Assembly (NCBI GenBank): GCA_024760905.1
Contig: CM045732.1
Location: 49,999,496-50,063,495, forward strand
Reading direction: 5' to 3'
Length of the DNA: 64,000 nucleotides
From: Plotosus lineatus
Lineage: Eukaryota; Chordata; Actinopteri; Siluriformes; Plotosidae
Shown: in pieces, positions 32,180-44,049 of the stretch
Layout: every line of letters starts with the position of its first letter
Position numbering within the stretch: position 1 is the first letter of the stretch
The notes under the pieces: generated by a model
What the model was told of the DNA's origin: nothing
What the model saw: the letters and a program-made list of their open reading frames with translations, nothing else
The model's database searches: none
Position numbers and translations under genes: made by a program

Positions 32180-32950
32180 GCTCATCCTTTGCTCCTCCTG
32201 GTTGCGTCAGTGTCTGAGCGGTGCGGAAGCGTTTATTCAGAAAATCGCACCTATGTTTATACTCATCGGAAAAAGTATGTAGATTCTATTTTAATTCATC
32301 ATATTTTCGAAAAGTGTAGATGATCATGTTGTAGCCTCTTTAATATTTTGAATAATGATAGTTTCTGCAGTTTGGTCTCTGACAGAACTCAAACTTGGCG
32401 AGTCCGAGTTTTTAGAAATGGTTAATGCTCATGTATTTAAAAAAAAAATCAAACTAGTACATGTGAAATCCTCAGGAGAAAGATATCAGTTGGAACCGTC
32501 TTTCACTATAAAGGAAACTAAACAAACAAACAATCAATTAATAAATTAAAAATAAACAAAAAAAATCAATGAAAGACCGAATGAAACCGACTCGCGGTCA
32601 CAGGCGTTGTGCGCATGTCTGTTTCTGCATCGTCTTCAATCGGATCAGTGCACTGGACGTACTGAGGTCATTTTCATGTGACACACCAAGACTTTATCTG
32701 GTTAAAATCTCTGAGCAGAGAAAGTGAAAGTGTGCCTGGCTGGTCTTACCAAGAAAAATGCTTTAAAACCCCTTCAGGCCTGGGTATGTGCGTTAATTAA
32801 ACCGACACCTGAGACGCGTGGCGGACGTCATACCTACTTATAATTGTTTGTACACACACATACATCATGCTGTTATATATAATGCCATCGTGTGGACAAA
32901 ACTTTATACACACTGAATTATAACACTCATATCTGTTTCTTGATGGTTTC
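32180..32950. other. Intergenic, nothing recognised
   Basis: No gene, repeat family or strong motif can be supported here. The stretch near 32780-32830 is locally CpG-containing but short. Confidence 0.4.
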
Positions 32951-32954
32951 TTTT

Positions 32955-33332
32955 TGCTGACATAATACATTTTCCAGTTGTGTTCTGTTCTGGGGAGATT
33001 TTGGAGAGTGGCTATGGGAATTCTTGATCATTCATCTACGTCAGCATTATAAAGGTCAGGCACTGATGTCAGATGGGACACCATTCATCCAAGACGTGTT
33101 CAGTGGGGTACTATGCACCAGAAACTCACAGTCTCGCACTCCAACTCTGACCAGCCATGTTTTCATGGAGCTTTCACTGTGTGTGCACATTGGAGATTGT
33201 CATGCTAGAACAGCTTTCATTCTCTTAGTTCTAGTGAAGGGAAAGGGAATCCAACAACAGCGAAAGACAGTCCGAACAATTGTGTGCTTTCAACTTTGGA
33301 AAGAAGCTACTTATGGTGTCCATAATCTTTTG

Positions 33333-33335
<3 letters not shown>
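32955..33335. mobile_element. Non-autonomous fish DNA element (MITE-like)
   Basis: Blocks such as GTTCAGTGGGGTACTATGCA, GTTTTCATGGAGCTTTCACT and TTGTCATGCTAGAACAGCTT match a repeat widespread in fish, of which a second partial copy lies near 25655-25970. No coding potential. Ends are not clear. Confidence 0.55.

Positions 33336-33367
<32 letters not shown>
33335..33367. repeat. (CA)n microsatellite
   Basis: About 16 CA units directly between the MITE-like element and the following SINE pieces. Confidence 0.95.
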
Positions 33368-33369
<2 letters not shown>

Positions 33370-33496
33370 TAATTTATTCAGTTTCTGAGCCACTTAATCC
33401 TATAAGGGTCACAGGGAGGCTGGCGCCAATCTCAGCCGACTCTGGGCGAGGGCTGGGTACACCCTGGACAGCACACCAGGGCATTGCAGTGTATAT

Positions 33497-33838
33497 TCAT
33501 TCATTCATTTTCTGAACTGCTTAATCCTAATTTGGGTCACTGAGAGGCTGGTGCCCATCTCAGCTGACTCTGGGTGAGGGCAGAGTACACCCTGGACAAC
33601 TCACCAGGCCATCGCATGACAGAAACACATTGATGGCTGTGCAGCTACTCTTGTCGAAAGTCAGCAATAATTCTTTTACAGCCATAGACAATGAGAGACA
33701 TGGCCAGCCTTTGATAACCCAGTTAGCTGTACTTAGGGGGGGGCAGCAGTGACACCTGTTGAAAAAGTGGAGCTTGAACCCCCAGCCTTACGATCAGTAA
33801 TCCAGCACCTTACCACCGGACTTCCACTACCCCTCTCA
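33497..33838 (-). mobile_element. SINE, family A, inserted into another SINE copy
   Basis: Full-length - strand copy, with tail at 33497 and tRNA-like head near 33835. Flanked by CAGTGTATAT at 33487-33496 and 33839-33848. The sequence to its left (33370-33486) is the 3' part of a second family A copy in the same orientation. Confidence 0.85.
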
Positions 33839-34023
33839 CAGTGTATATATTGTGTGTATATTTAAGATGCAAAACCTAGTAAGTCCACTTGACGTCTTTT
33901 GTTTTAAAACAATTAAATTTACCTGAAAATTTATTTTGAACAATCTTATATTATGTTCAGTACCCCTTAACCACCAACAGGAGAAGAGGTCAAGTGGTCA
34001 TACTGGGTTTTGCATCTGAATTC

Positions 34024-34025
<2 letters not shown>

Positions 34026-34056
<31 letters not shown>
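34026..34056. repeat. (TA)n microsatellite
   Basis: About 15 TA units upstream of CLBA1. Confidence 0.9.
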
Positions 34057-34060
<4 letters not shown>

Positions 34061-34553
34061 GAATGTAAATTTGTTTCCTTAGGCCTTGCATGTCCTTCAT
34101 ACTCTCTGTATTCTGCCTATTCCTGGAAATTTGACCGTAACAAAGAAAAGTCCATGAAGGGTCTCATACAGTTAGAGGAAGCAAGTGTTTAGCTTCATGT
34201 GCTCAGATGAAATACAATGGCAACTTCCTGTTTACTTTTAAGAACTTCCTACAACATCTGACATATGTATAGTCACCAACAATAAAAGATGTGAATTAAA
34301 GAAGAAGAGGGGAGGGGCCTAACCTTCACAACAAAGAGCTCTGACCGGAAACTGCAATCCCAACGACCTTGGTTTTATTTTTGCTGCTGGGTTAAAAAGA
34401 CTATGATGAAGGAGACATGAAAACATAAACTGCTACTGGCTGTAAAGCTTAAAGAATACAAGAGGATAATTTTACCCTTTTTTAAGGCTGTGCATTAGAT
34501 TTTATTATTGCAGTTTAGATGAGACCGGTGTATCGAAGTTTAAGAGTGCGGTA
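34057..34553 (+). promoter_or_regulatory. CLBA1 upstream region / possible 5' UTR
   Basis: No CpG-rich promoter is obvious. A polypyrimidine tract and TTATTGCAG at 34505-34513 form an acceptor, so at least one upstream 5' exon is likely, perhaps in 34280-34440. It cannot be placed from sequence alone. Confidence 0.35.
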
Positions 34554-37500
34554 ATGGAGAACTTCAGTGGAGATGGCATCGAAGGATGTGAACAGTTTGG
34601 AGACTGGTCCACCTGTAGCTCTGAACACTGGAATGAAGCTCACACGGACAGCACTGGCTTTGGAGACTGGACTACTTTTAAAGAAGATGTTGGTGAAGAG
34701 AACAATTCTGCAAAATTACCATCTCAGGAAGGACAAATATTAAGCCGTGTATACAAGGTAATGATTTTGTACTTCAAATATGTTGTGTGGCATGAGTGGA
34801 AACTAAATGGAATCTATTTTTTCTTCAGTATAACCATGATCACTGGGGGCTTTTAGATCTTTTATGCATATTTATACAAATTTTCAACTAAATTGTTTTA
34901 TGTTACAAGAGCTCTGTGAATGTTTTTGTGGATTAAAAAAAGAACGCGCTGGTGAGAGGAATGTTTTTCTCCCTATTTCTAAAGCACATATACTACGTTG
35001 CATTTGTTAATTCCCCAATCTTTTTATACATCCCAAACTCCCTGTGAATCATTGTTCCTGTTGAAGATGAAAAGTAAACCTTTTTAAAATTTCAAGTAAA
35101 ATACAGTATGAAAATGGGAACAAAATATATTTGAGAAATGTTAAATCAATGATCGCTATAAAAAATAATACACATAAAAAAATAAAAACACAAAAAAATA
35201 TGAAACACTCTAAAAATTAAAACTAATAATAAAAACTTAAATGAGCACTCAACACCCAAGAATATTCTTTGGTATTAGAATTTTAATATCAGATTATTAT
35301 AGATTCATATATTTGTGGGGCTGGTGGCATAATGGTTAGGGTGCTGCACTCATGATCAGGAGGTTGTGTGTTCAAATCCCAGTTAGCCCACCACCACCAC
35401 ACACACACACACACTGTGCTAAGACCCCTGGGCAAGGTCTTAACCACAAGTTTGCCTCTGTTCTCCCAGCAGTATAAATGGGTACCAGTTAAAATTATAC
35501 TGGGAAGGTAATCCGTGATGGACTAGCATCCCATCCAGGAGGAATGGTACTCCTAGTTGCTTCACGCTATGGAAACCGGGGATAAGTACCAGGTGAACCA
35601 CTATGGCTCGGGTGTAAAAAGCACAAAGGACTTTCTTTACCTTATAGAACCAGGTTTTTTTGTAACCCAGGAAGCCCTTATTGAATTTTAAATTTTTAAA
35701 TTTTATTTTTGGTCCTGAGTGTGGGGTTTTATATTACTTTGTTGACAAATTAAAGTAATGTGTGGGGGAGTGGTGGCCTGGTGGTATAGGGTGCTGGATT
35801 GATGATCCAAAGGTTGGGAGTTCTGTCTATGGTCAGAGGCATGTTAAAGAACCGTTAAGCCGTCAGCGTGTTTCTGTCCCTTGCTAAAAGGTTGTGTCAG
35901 GAAGGGCATCCGACTTAAAAACCTATGCCAAATCAAACATGCGAATCATTCGCTGTGGCGACCCCTGATAAAGGGGAAAAGCCGAAAGGAAATCTCATCA
36001 GTGTGTGCTCAACCAAAAGGCTGAGTATTGAATGTGTTGACCCCTACAGGACAGTTTGAGAACAAAAGATTTTGGTTTGTATATGCAAAACAACAGTTGA
36101 AAGGCCCAGTAGTTTTCCTGGGAAGTGAAGATCTTCTGGAGAATTGAGTGCTTACCACATATACAATGAAGCAGAAAATTTCATTTAGAGCAGCAGATAC
36201 AGCACCAGGCACATTTTCTAAGTGGAATCCTTTTACAAGACAAGAACCATTAGCATCACTACTGTATTTTTTTCTCAATCCCATGAGCATAATTGTTCAT
36301 GCACAAATGCCGATAAATATTCATTCATTCATTTTCTAAACTGCTTAGTCCTAATTAGGGTCTTGTGGAGCCTTGCATCCATCTCAGACAAATTTTGGAG
36401 AAGGCAGAGTACACCCTGGTCAGCTCGCCAGGTCATTGCAGAGCAGAAACACGCTGATGGCTGTGTAGCCTACTCTTGGCAAAAGTCCGCAATGGTTCTT
36501 TTACATGCCTCTCGTCATAGACAGAGAGAAACCTGGCCGGCCTTTGATAGCCCAGTTAACTGCACTCAGGGGACAGCAGTATCAACCTGTTGATAGTGGG
36601 CCCGTGAACCCCTGGCCATGGGATCAGTAATCCAGCACTTTACCACCAAGCCACCACTGTTCCCTGATGGATATTCCATTACTTTAATTTGTTATCTGGG
36701 AAATGTAACTTTAGAAAATAGCTAAAGTTAAACTACTCTTTGCGGTATTGTGGGTTGCACATCCACCTCACAGCAAAGACGTGTGGTTCAAGTCCCATTC
36801 TCTGTGAGGGCATTTCTATGTGGAGTTTACACGTTATTCCTGTGCTTGCATAGGATTTCTTCAGTTAATCTGGTTTTCTCCCAAACTCTAAAGACATAGT
36901 ACAGTCAGGCGAAATGGCTGTTCCAAATTTCCTCTGTGTGTAAGTGGCCTGCTGTGTGCTTTGCATTCACCCAGAATCAGATGAAATATGCAGCAGACTC
37001 CCTGCAGCCCTATTAGGATTAAGCAGTTCAGAATATAAATGAATTAATGAATGAATCAACTGCTTGTTGTACGGGAATTAAATCGATTTGCATTGCAGAA
37101 TGTTTTACTACTGAAACATGTCTTCATTATGTGCAGGTAGAGACAGCTGATGAACCCTTGACTGTGATCCAGGATTGCTTTCATGATGAAGACGTGATGA
37201 AGGATATAGACATGACGAATGTCTTGCCTCTGTCACAGTTATTGTGCAACTGCACACGCACATCTTCTGCACCAGAAGTATTATTAAGGTGAGATATGAA
37301 GAGTGTGTGAAAAAAAGTTGAAATATATTTTTTATCTGGGGAAAAAATCCTTTCTACAAATTATACCTGGTTAGCAGCTTGGCTTATAAAAAATTTTACA
37401 AACAGTAAACGTCTGGATTATTTTGGAATTCACTTCATCCCCCGGTTTAGAGAGATATTAGTGATGACTAGAAGCACATCCATTTGTGATAATTGCTTTG

Positions 37501-40042
37501 TTCTGATTTTTTTTCCCGGGCCAGAAGGGGTGCTAGATTTTACCACAGTTTGTTGTGTGAGCCAAAACCGCTGAGCATCATGGGTCCAAAACCCAACTTC
37601 CATTCCCATAAGCAGCTTACTGACACACTACAACTCAAACAGGTAAGCATAGAGAAAGTACAATTTTACTATTGTTCAGTAGATGGTGTGTGACAGCTAC
37701 AATAACAACTGGAGCAGCTGGGGCCTAATAATCAGAGAAGCTGGTTTGGGGCAAAAAGATCGCTGGTTCCTAAGACCAGACAAAATGTAATTTATGCAGA
37801 AAAAGTGGATTATCTTGGAAAATGAGAATTTTTTTCACAATTATTTTAAAGCACTAGGGGGTGCAAGTGGATTAATTGAACTGAGAACTCTTTCCACTCA
37901 TTATGTGGTATTTGCAGAACACAGATTTACCTCATCCTGAGTTTGAGAAACTTGAAATTTCCTCTGCTGCTCTCATCCGAACTAAGGTAGGTTTGTGCTT
38001 TTCAGAGACATTGGTCTTTACAAGATTATAAAAGTGCAAAAATGAGTACTAACAAACTAAAAATGCAACAGTCAAACAGAAAACACCAAAGACAAAAAAA
38101 AATAAAAATTCAGGAACACAACAGTAAAACCAAATACAGATGCTCCCCAACTTACGAACGAGATACGTTCCAGACGGCCGTTGGTTGGATGAATTTGTTT
38201 GTAAGTCGTTACCAGGCGTTCTTTAGAGGGGAACGTACAGGTCCTTCCCAAAAAATTAGCATATTGTGATAAAGTTCATTATTTTCTGTAATGTACTGAT
38301 AAAAATTAAACTTTCATATATTTTAGATTCATTGCACACCAACTGAAATATTTCAGGTCTTTTATTGTTTTAATACTGAAGATTTTGGCATACAGCTCAT
38401 GAAAACCCAAAATTCCTATCTCAAAAAATTAGCATATCATGTTCAGGTAGTCTAAAAGAGCTATTAACGTAATCATCTCAATCAACCAATTAACTCTAAA
38501 CACCTGCAAAAGATTCCTGAGGCTTTTAAAAACTCCCAGCCTGGTTCATTACTCAAAACTGCAATCATGGGTAAGACTGCCGACCTGACTGCTGTGCAGA
38601 AGGCCATCATTGACTCCCTCAAGCAAGAGGGTCAGACACAGAAAGAAATCTCTGAGGGAATAGGCTGTTCCCAGAGTGCTGTATCAAGCCACCTCAGTGG
38701 GACGTCTGTGGGAAGGAAAACCGGACCCTGAGGAAGATTGTGGAGAAGGGCCAATTCCAGACCTTGGGGGACCTGTGGAAGCAGTGGACTGGGCTACAGG
38801 TGCCGTATGTCCCAGGTCAAGCCACTTTTGAACCAGAAACAGCGGCAGAAGCGCCTGACCTGGGCTACAGAGAAGCAGCACTGGACTGTTGCTCAGTGGT
38901 CCAAAGTACTTTTTTCGGATGAAAGTGAATTTTGCATGTCATTTGGAAATCAAGGTTCCAGAGTCTGGAGGAAGACTGGGGAGAAGGAAATGCCAAAATG
39001 CCCGAAGTCCAGTGTCAGGAACCCACAGTCAGTGATGGTCTGGGGTGCCATGTCAGCTGCTGATGTTGGTCCACTGTGTTTTATCAAGGTCAGGGTCAAT
39101 GCAGCGAGCTATCAGGAGATTTTGGAGCACTTCATGCTTCCATCTGCTGAAAAGCTTTATGGAGATGAAGATTTTCATTTTTCAGCACGACCTGGCACCT
39201 GCTCACAGTGCCAAAACCACTGCTAAATGGTTTACTGACCATGGTATTACTGTGCTCAATTGGCCTGCCAACTCTCCTGACCTGAAGCTCATAGAGAATC
39301 TGTGGGATATTGTGAAGAGAAAGTTGAGAGACACCAGACCCAACACTGTGGATGAGCTTAAGGCCACTATCGAAGCGTCCTGGGCCTCCATAACACCTCA
39401 GCAGTGCCACAGGCTGATTGCCTCCATGCCACGCCGCATTGAAGCAGTCATTTCTGCAAAAGGATTCCCGACCAAGTATTGAGTGCATAACTGAACATAA
39501 TTATTTGAAGGCTGACTTTTTTTTTTTTGTATTAAAAATACTTTTTTTTTATTGGTCGGATGAAGTATGCTAATTTTTTGAGATAGGGATTTTTGGTTTT
39601 TCTTTACTGTTTTGCCAAAATTATCAATATTAAAACAATAAAAGGCTTGAACTACTTCAGTTGTGTGTTCTGAATTTAAAATATACGAAAGTCTAATGTT
39701 TATCAGTACATTACAGAAAATAATGAATTTTATCACAATATGCTAATTTTTTGAGAAGGACTAATATATAATGTATTGATTTTGCTGTTGTATTTCTGAT
39801 TTCAAACTCTGTTGCGTTTATGATTTGTTAACAGGCCACTGTAGGACTGGTTGAAACTCTGAATCTGTAACTTATTCCCAACATGTTGACTCACTACTTC
39901 TCCTGTATCTGTGTGTGTGTAGCTAACAGCACCCACATGGTGTCAAAATTCACCTGGTTTCTTATACCAGATCTCTCATCAGTGGATTCACCAGTACAGT
40001 TCAAGGCTACAGAATCATCAGGACAATAAAGACTTGCTGTAA
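34554..40042 (+). CDS. clba1: Probable CLBA1 (clathrin-binding box of aftiphilin-containing protein 1)
   Basis: Five exons with consistent phases: 34554-34757, 37137-37288, 37525-37642, 37918-37986, 39923-40042, giving 220 aa plus TAA. ATG 34554 has G at -3 and G at +4. The exon is preceded by a good acceptor at 34513 and stays open back to it, so coding could begin in an earlier exon. The N-terminus is acidic, with two FGDW motifs (FGDWSTC and GFGDWTTFKE) of the kind used by aftiphilin-type trafficking proteins to bind adaptors. Exon 2 has a DCFHDED...LPLSQLL block like the aftiphilin/CLBA1 domain. The family call rests on these motifs and on GPR132 being the neighbour, as in human 14q32.33. 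The last exon (LTAPTWCQNSP...) is the least certain. A dead Tc1 element fills the last intron. Confidence 0.65.
35320..35650 (+). mobile_element. SINE, family C (CLBA1 intron 1)
   Basis: tRNA-like head GGCTGGTGGCATAATGGTTA with a B-box-like GTTCAAATCCC, then the GGGCAAGGTCTTAACCAC and TATAAATGGGTACCAGTTAA blocks shared with 27975-28280 (reverse). Confidence 0.8.
35763..35990 (+). mobile_element. SINE, family A head with RTE-type tail, internally deleted
   Basis: Head GGAGTGGTGGCCTGGTGGTA, a jump over most of the body, then GTCAGCGTGTTTCTGTCCC and the tail with AGGAAGGGCATCCGACTTAA and GCTGTGGCGACCCCTGATAA, ending in AAAGCCGAAAGGAA. This tail is the same as the 3' end of the LINE at 49130-49993. 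Confidence 0.8.
36325..36665 (-). mobile_element. SINE, family A (CLBA1 intron 1)
   Basis: - strand copy with the ATTCATTCATT tail at the left, the common body, and the head ending at about 36660. Mutated but nearly full length. Confidence 0.8.
36742..37045 (+). mobile_element. SINE, family B (CLBA1 intron 1)
   Basis: Shares with 44440-44790 the head (CATCCACCTCACAGCAAAGA, GTGGTTCAAGTCCC), the GTGTGGAGTTTGCATGTTCT-type block and the ATTAGGATTAAGC tail. Ends about 90 bp before CLBA1 exon 2. Confidence 0.75.
38137..38237 (+). mobile_element. Truncated pogo/Tigger-like end
   Basis: Begins CAGATGCTCCCCAACTTACG, the same terminal sequence as the element at 45394-46124. No matching right end is seen; it is cut off at the start of the Tc1 element. 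Confidence 0.6.
38238..39764 (+). mobile_element. Tc1-like transposon with about 210-bp terminal inverted repeats, dead transposase
   Basis: The left end (38238, preceded by TA) and right end (about 39764) share AAAAAATTAGCATATTGTGA and TACATTACAGAAAATAATGA in inverse orientation. A second inner copy of the AAAATTAGCATA motif is also shared, giving arms of about 210 bp. The internal + strand codes for a Tc1 transposase in pieces: ATG 38567 with an N-terminal helix-turn-helix piece of 54 codons ending in TGA at 38729; a middle piece with VLFSDESEF (first catalytic Asp) in the frame 38738-39226; and a C-terminal piece 39045-39482 with QHDLAPAHSAK (second Asp) and LKLIENLWD (Glu). Frameshifts and a deletion separate them. 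Confidence 0.9.
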
Positions 40043-40210
40043 TGTCACAGACTCCATACTACATGGAAACTTTGATATCCTGTTCGTAACCTATCTTTCT
40101 GTTAAAACAGACAATAGCAACAGATGTAAACATGAAAATATTTTTTGTTGAGCTTCAGTGTTACAAGGGCCTGAAATTTTTCTGAATGCATAATAAATTT
40201 GGTTTGCAGA
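40043..40210 (+). promoter_or_regulatory. CLBA1 3' UTR with poly(A) signal
   Basis: AATAAA at 40192-40197, 150 bp after the stop codon, followed by a T/G-rich stretch. Confidence 0.6.
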
Positions 40211-40306
40211 TATAGTTCCATATCAGTTTGCCGTTATGTTTGATTCAAAATCTTTACAGCCAAATTCTGTATAGAATTAGGATTTATATACTCATCACTC
40301 ATTCAT

Positions 40307-40679
40307 CAGTGCATCACTCATCAGGGCAGTGGTGGCCTGGTGGTAAAGGGTGCTGGATCGCTGACCATAAGGTTGGGTGTTCGAGTCCCACTCTCCACAA
40401 GGTTGTCACTGTACCCCCAGTGCAGCTAACTGGGTTATCAAAGGCCGGCCATGTCTCTCACTGTCTATGGTGAGAGGTTCATGTAAAAGAGCCATTGCTG
40501 AGTTTCGTAAAGAGTAGCTGCAGAGTAGCTGCATAGCCGTCAGCGTGTTTCTGCCCCTTGCTAAAAGGGTTGTGCCAGGAAGGGCATCCGACGTAAAAAC
40601 CTTTGCCAAATCAAAGATGCGACTCACATGATTCACTGTGGTGACCCCTGACAAAGGGAAAAGCCAAAAGGAAAAGAAG
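40307..40679 (+). mobile_element. SINE, family A head with RTE-type tail, 19-bp target duplication
   Basis: Flanked by ATACTCATCACTCATTCAT at 40288-40306 and 40680-40698. Complete head (A-box-like TGGCCTGGTGG, B-box GTTCGAGTCCC) and body up to GTCAGCGTGTTTCTGCC, then the LINE-type tail AGGAAGGGCATCCGACGTAA ... AAAGCCAAAAGGAAAAG. Confidence 0.85.
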
Positions 40680-41056
40680 ATACTCATCACTCATTCATTC
40701 ATTTGCTCAAAGTAATTAAGCTCTGCCAACACTGGGTGAAGGAGGGGTACAGTCTGAACAGCTCACCAGACCATCGTACTGTCAACATAAACGCAACCAT
40801 TTACACTCACGCGCACACCTACGAGCAATTATAACAGTTCGTTAGGAGAATATACATGTCTTTGGACTGTGGGATGAAAGTAATACTCTGAGGAAACCCA
40901 TGCAAGCACCTGCAAATTCCATACATGGTTTTGTGGGAATAGTTTGTATTCAGCCAGAATTAACAGATAATGAGAGATAAAATAGGCTATTTTCCCATGC
41001 GCCAATAAAAATGTAGAATTCACCAAATAAAAAAATAAATAATTTTAATTCTCTAT

Positions 41057-41365
41057 GGGGCAGTGGTGGCCTAGTGGTATAGGGTGCTGGATGACTGATC
41101 CTAAGGTTGGTGGTTCGAGTCCCACTCTCCACAAGGTTGTCACTGTGCCCTCTGTGCAGATAACTGAGTTATCAAAGGCTGGCCATGTCTCTCACTGTCT
41201 ATGGTGTGAGGTTCATGTAAAAGAACCATTGCTGACCTTCAACAAGAGCAGCTGCAAAGCCGTCAGCGTGTCTCCACCCTGCGACATCCCTCGCCTGGAG
41301 TCGGCTGGGTGCCAGCCTCCCTATGACCCTAATTAGGATTAAGCGGTTACAGAAAATGAACTGAT
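41057..41365 (+). mobile_element. SINE, family A with the AATTAGGATTAAGC tail
   Basis: Same head and body as the copy at 40307 up to GTCAGCGTGT, then a CCTGCGA...CTCGCCTGGAGTCGGCTGG block and the ATTAGGATTAAGCGGTTACA tail. There is a short deletion in the 3' body. Confidence 0.85.
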
Positions 41366-41667
41366 TTTCTGTTATGTTCTATATTTTACTATATACACTA
41401 CTACTGTTGCTGCTGCTGCTGCTATCACCACCACTCATGGAAAGGTCGAATGCCCCTTTATATCATGCAAACCATATCAGAAGTGGGTTTTTTTTTGATG
41501 GCTGAGAATTCTGCTGAAAATGTTTCCATTCCCTCGTTCCAGTTCATACATGAAAGTTAAAAAACAAACATGCAAAAAAAAAAAAAACCCAGAAAAATGC
41601 AGATTTAACACATTTGCATGTAATAGTAACAGCCCTGTATGTGTATGAATCAGTGAATGTTCATTCA

Positions 41668-42100
41668 TCATTCAGTTTCTGAACCGCTTAATCCTAATTA
41701 GGGTCACAGGGAGGCTGGAATGAAGGTCGGAAAAGAAACACAGAATGTCGCAGAAGACAAGTTACAAAGGGCAAAACAGATAATATACTCAATGACCACT
41801 TTATTAGCAACACCTGCAATTTAATTTAATCCTACATGGTGGCAGGGAGGCTGGTGCCTATCTCAGCCGACACTGGGCAAAGGTGGGGCACACCCTAAAC
41901 AGCTTGCCAGACCACTGTAGGGCGAACCTACACACACCCAGCCATTCACACTCACACATCGGGGCAATTTAGAATATCAAATTAGCCTAATGTGCATATT
42001 TAGTTTTTGGAGGAAACTGAAGTACCCAGATAAAACCCACACAAACACAGGGAGAACATGCAAATTCCACACAGACCTACCCTGAACTCTTTTGCTGTTA
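41668..42100. mobile_element. Degraded SINE/L2-type fragments
   Basis: 41668-41725 (- strand) has the tail and the CACAGGGAGGCTGG block. About 41820-42090 (- strand) shows AGGGAGGCTGGTGCC, the CCAGACCACTGTAG part and the reversed block ACACAGGGAGAACATGCAAA common to family B. Confidence 0.6.
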
Positions 42101-42485
42101 TGTAGATGTGTAGATTACGCTAGTATGTCAACAACTACAATTCTTTATGTAACTAACGAAATCAGAGGAAGTTGCTAAATAAATGAGTTGCACAAAGCCT
42201 TAAGTGTAGTGAGTAGGTAATTTTGTCTCAAACACTACAGCACTGAGAACAATTGACTTGTCTGATGATATTATAATTTACAATGCATTTTTGCAAAGTA
42301 CAGATCTATCCATTCAGTATCTACTAGTATATCATTTGACACTGGATTGTAGAAGGAAACCAGAGTACCCAGTGGATGTTCACTTAAACACAGGACGAAG
42401 ATGCATACTTGACTGAGATTCAAGAACCCGAACCTTTTTGCTGTAAAGTCTTAACCTCCAGGCAGCCATGTAATACCCCACCCCC

Positions 42486-42488
<3 letters not shown>

Positions 42489-42517
<29 letters not shown>
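42489..42517. repeat. (CAA)n microsatellite
   Basis: About ten CAA units, interval between CLBA1 and GPR132. Confidence 0.9.
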
Positions 42518-42824
42518 AGATCAAAAATATTGTGATAGAATAGACAGCATGCCTTCAGACTGATAGACGAAAACAAAATGTTGGGAGACCGTTTCAAATT
42601 TTCTTGTACAGGATAGTAACATGATCTGGATAACTTTAAGATACTGTAATGTCAAAACTTTTCCAGAGCTTGCAGAATAGTGTGTAATTGCAGTGAGTGT
42701 GGGTGTAACATCAGCAGTCAGTGGTGACATGGCTTCAACAAGACAATACGCACCAAACACCCTCACTGGTCAAAATAATTAATTGGCAGCCCTCCTTCTT
42801 GATTAATATTTCAACAAACAAACA

Positions 42825-43055
42825 AACAATTCTTTATTGTCAAAGTACTTTTACATACATTGAAATTTGGTTTGTGCTCTGGGCACCTGTCGCCACTGTG
42901 CAGCGCCAGTTATTGCGTTGTTCTATCCTTTTGATGCTGAGCGCCAAGCAGGAAGCAACAACTACCAAATTTTAACGTCTTATGGTATGACGCGGCCAGA
43001 TTCGAACACCGACCTTCCGGAGGATAAAGCGGACGCTCTACCAACTGAGCTAAAT
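42825..43055 (-). mobile_element. tRNA-derived SINE, family E
   Basis: On the - strand 43055-42985 reads as a tRNA-like head: GGATTTAGCTCAGTTGGTAG (A box) and GGTGTTCGAATCTGGCC (B box) with a CCGCTTTATCC anticodon-like region. It runs on into unrelated sequence ending in TTTGACAATAAAGAATTG. The acceptor stem does not close well, so I call a SINE rather than a functional tRNA. Confidence 0.65.
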
Positions 43056-43059
43056 CCCC

Positions 43060-44030
43060 GGCTTTGTCAAAGTCTACAGATCTACAGTACTTGTAGGAGG
43101 CTACTTCTATCTTCCGAATATGTGTGCCTCAGTCTAACCCCCGAAAAGTACCGGTAAATGGTCATTGTGATTTTTCCACCTGTACACATGGCACTTTAAG
43201 TTCTGGTCTATTTTTTAATTTAATTAAATAATAACTATAAAAATTTTAAATAAAAAAGTATGTTTCCCATTGGTCACTGAATATACACCATTGACTTTTA
43301 TGATGAACACCTGTACACTTGCTCACACCTGCAATTCTGTGGCATGTCTCCATGCATGAACCTTTTAACCCACAAATTCATAAAAATGAGAAAATTGAAT
43401 CTGAATACAATAATCTGTAAATTTCTTATCAATCAACCAGATACTCTACATGGCAATTTTCAACAGCTTAATTAGAAATGTTAAACTAAAGTTTTGTGAT
43501 CATGTGGGTTATGAGGTTCATACATAGGGCTACAGAATTATTTTATCAGACAGCAATGCCACCGAGCTTCAGTGAGTTCTTCCATCAAATATTCAAATAG
43601 AAAAAAATCTCTCTGATTACTCAAGATGGCATGGATGCTTGTAACAGATAAAGATGGTTTGAGTATTTTAGTAGGTGATGACACCATAATCTTCAGAATT
43701 TACACAATTGAGCTTCAAGAAAGTCTCGAGAAGTTCAAATAAGCATGGGTGGAGACACTTATTCCGATCCTTGACACAAATGGATTGCAATAGCAGATTA
43801 TCTTCAGACGGTCTGACAAGAACAAGAATTTGATGGTAGAGTTGGAAAAGGCTCTCAATACCTAGACAGTAGAATATTGGGGGAATATTGCTTGTTCTTT
43901 CCCCCGCATCTTTATTTGTCTATTTTTGAGAAGCCTGTATGAAAACTGCTACTTTGCCTTTTCTTTTAAGGTACAGTATATACATATCCTTATTGATGAC
44001 CGTCTGTAGCAGGCTTCATTTTGGATTAGT
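43060..44030. other. Intergenic, nothing recognised
   Basis: No gene or clear repeat can be supported here. Confidence 0.4.
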
Positions 44031-44049
44031 TTTTCTGAAATGAATCTGC

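Noticed and set aside
30700..32185. Three overlapping - strand open frames of 402-488 codons made of Ser/Leu/Thr/His
   Set aside because: They are translations of the GA/GT repeat in all three frames; absence of stops follows from the base composition, not from coding.
42985..43055. Possible functional tRNA on the - strand
   Set aside because: It runs into a longer SINE body and the acceptor stem does not pair convincingly.
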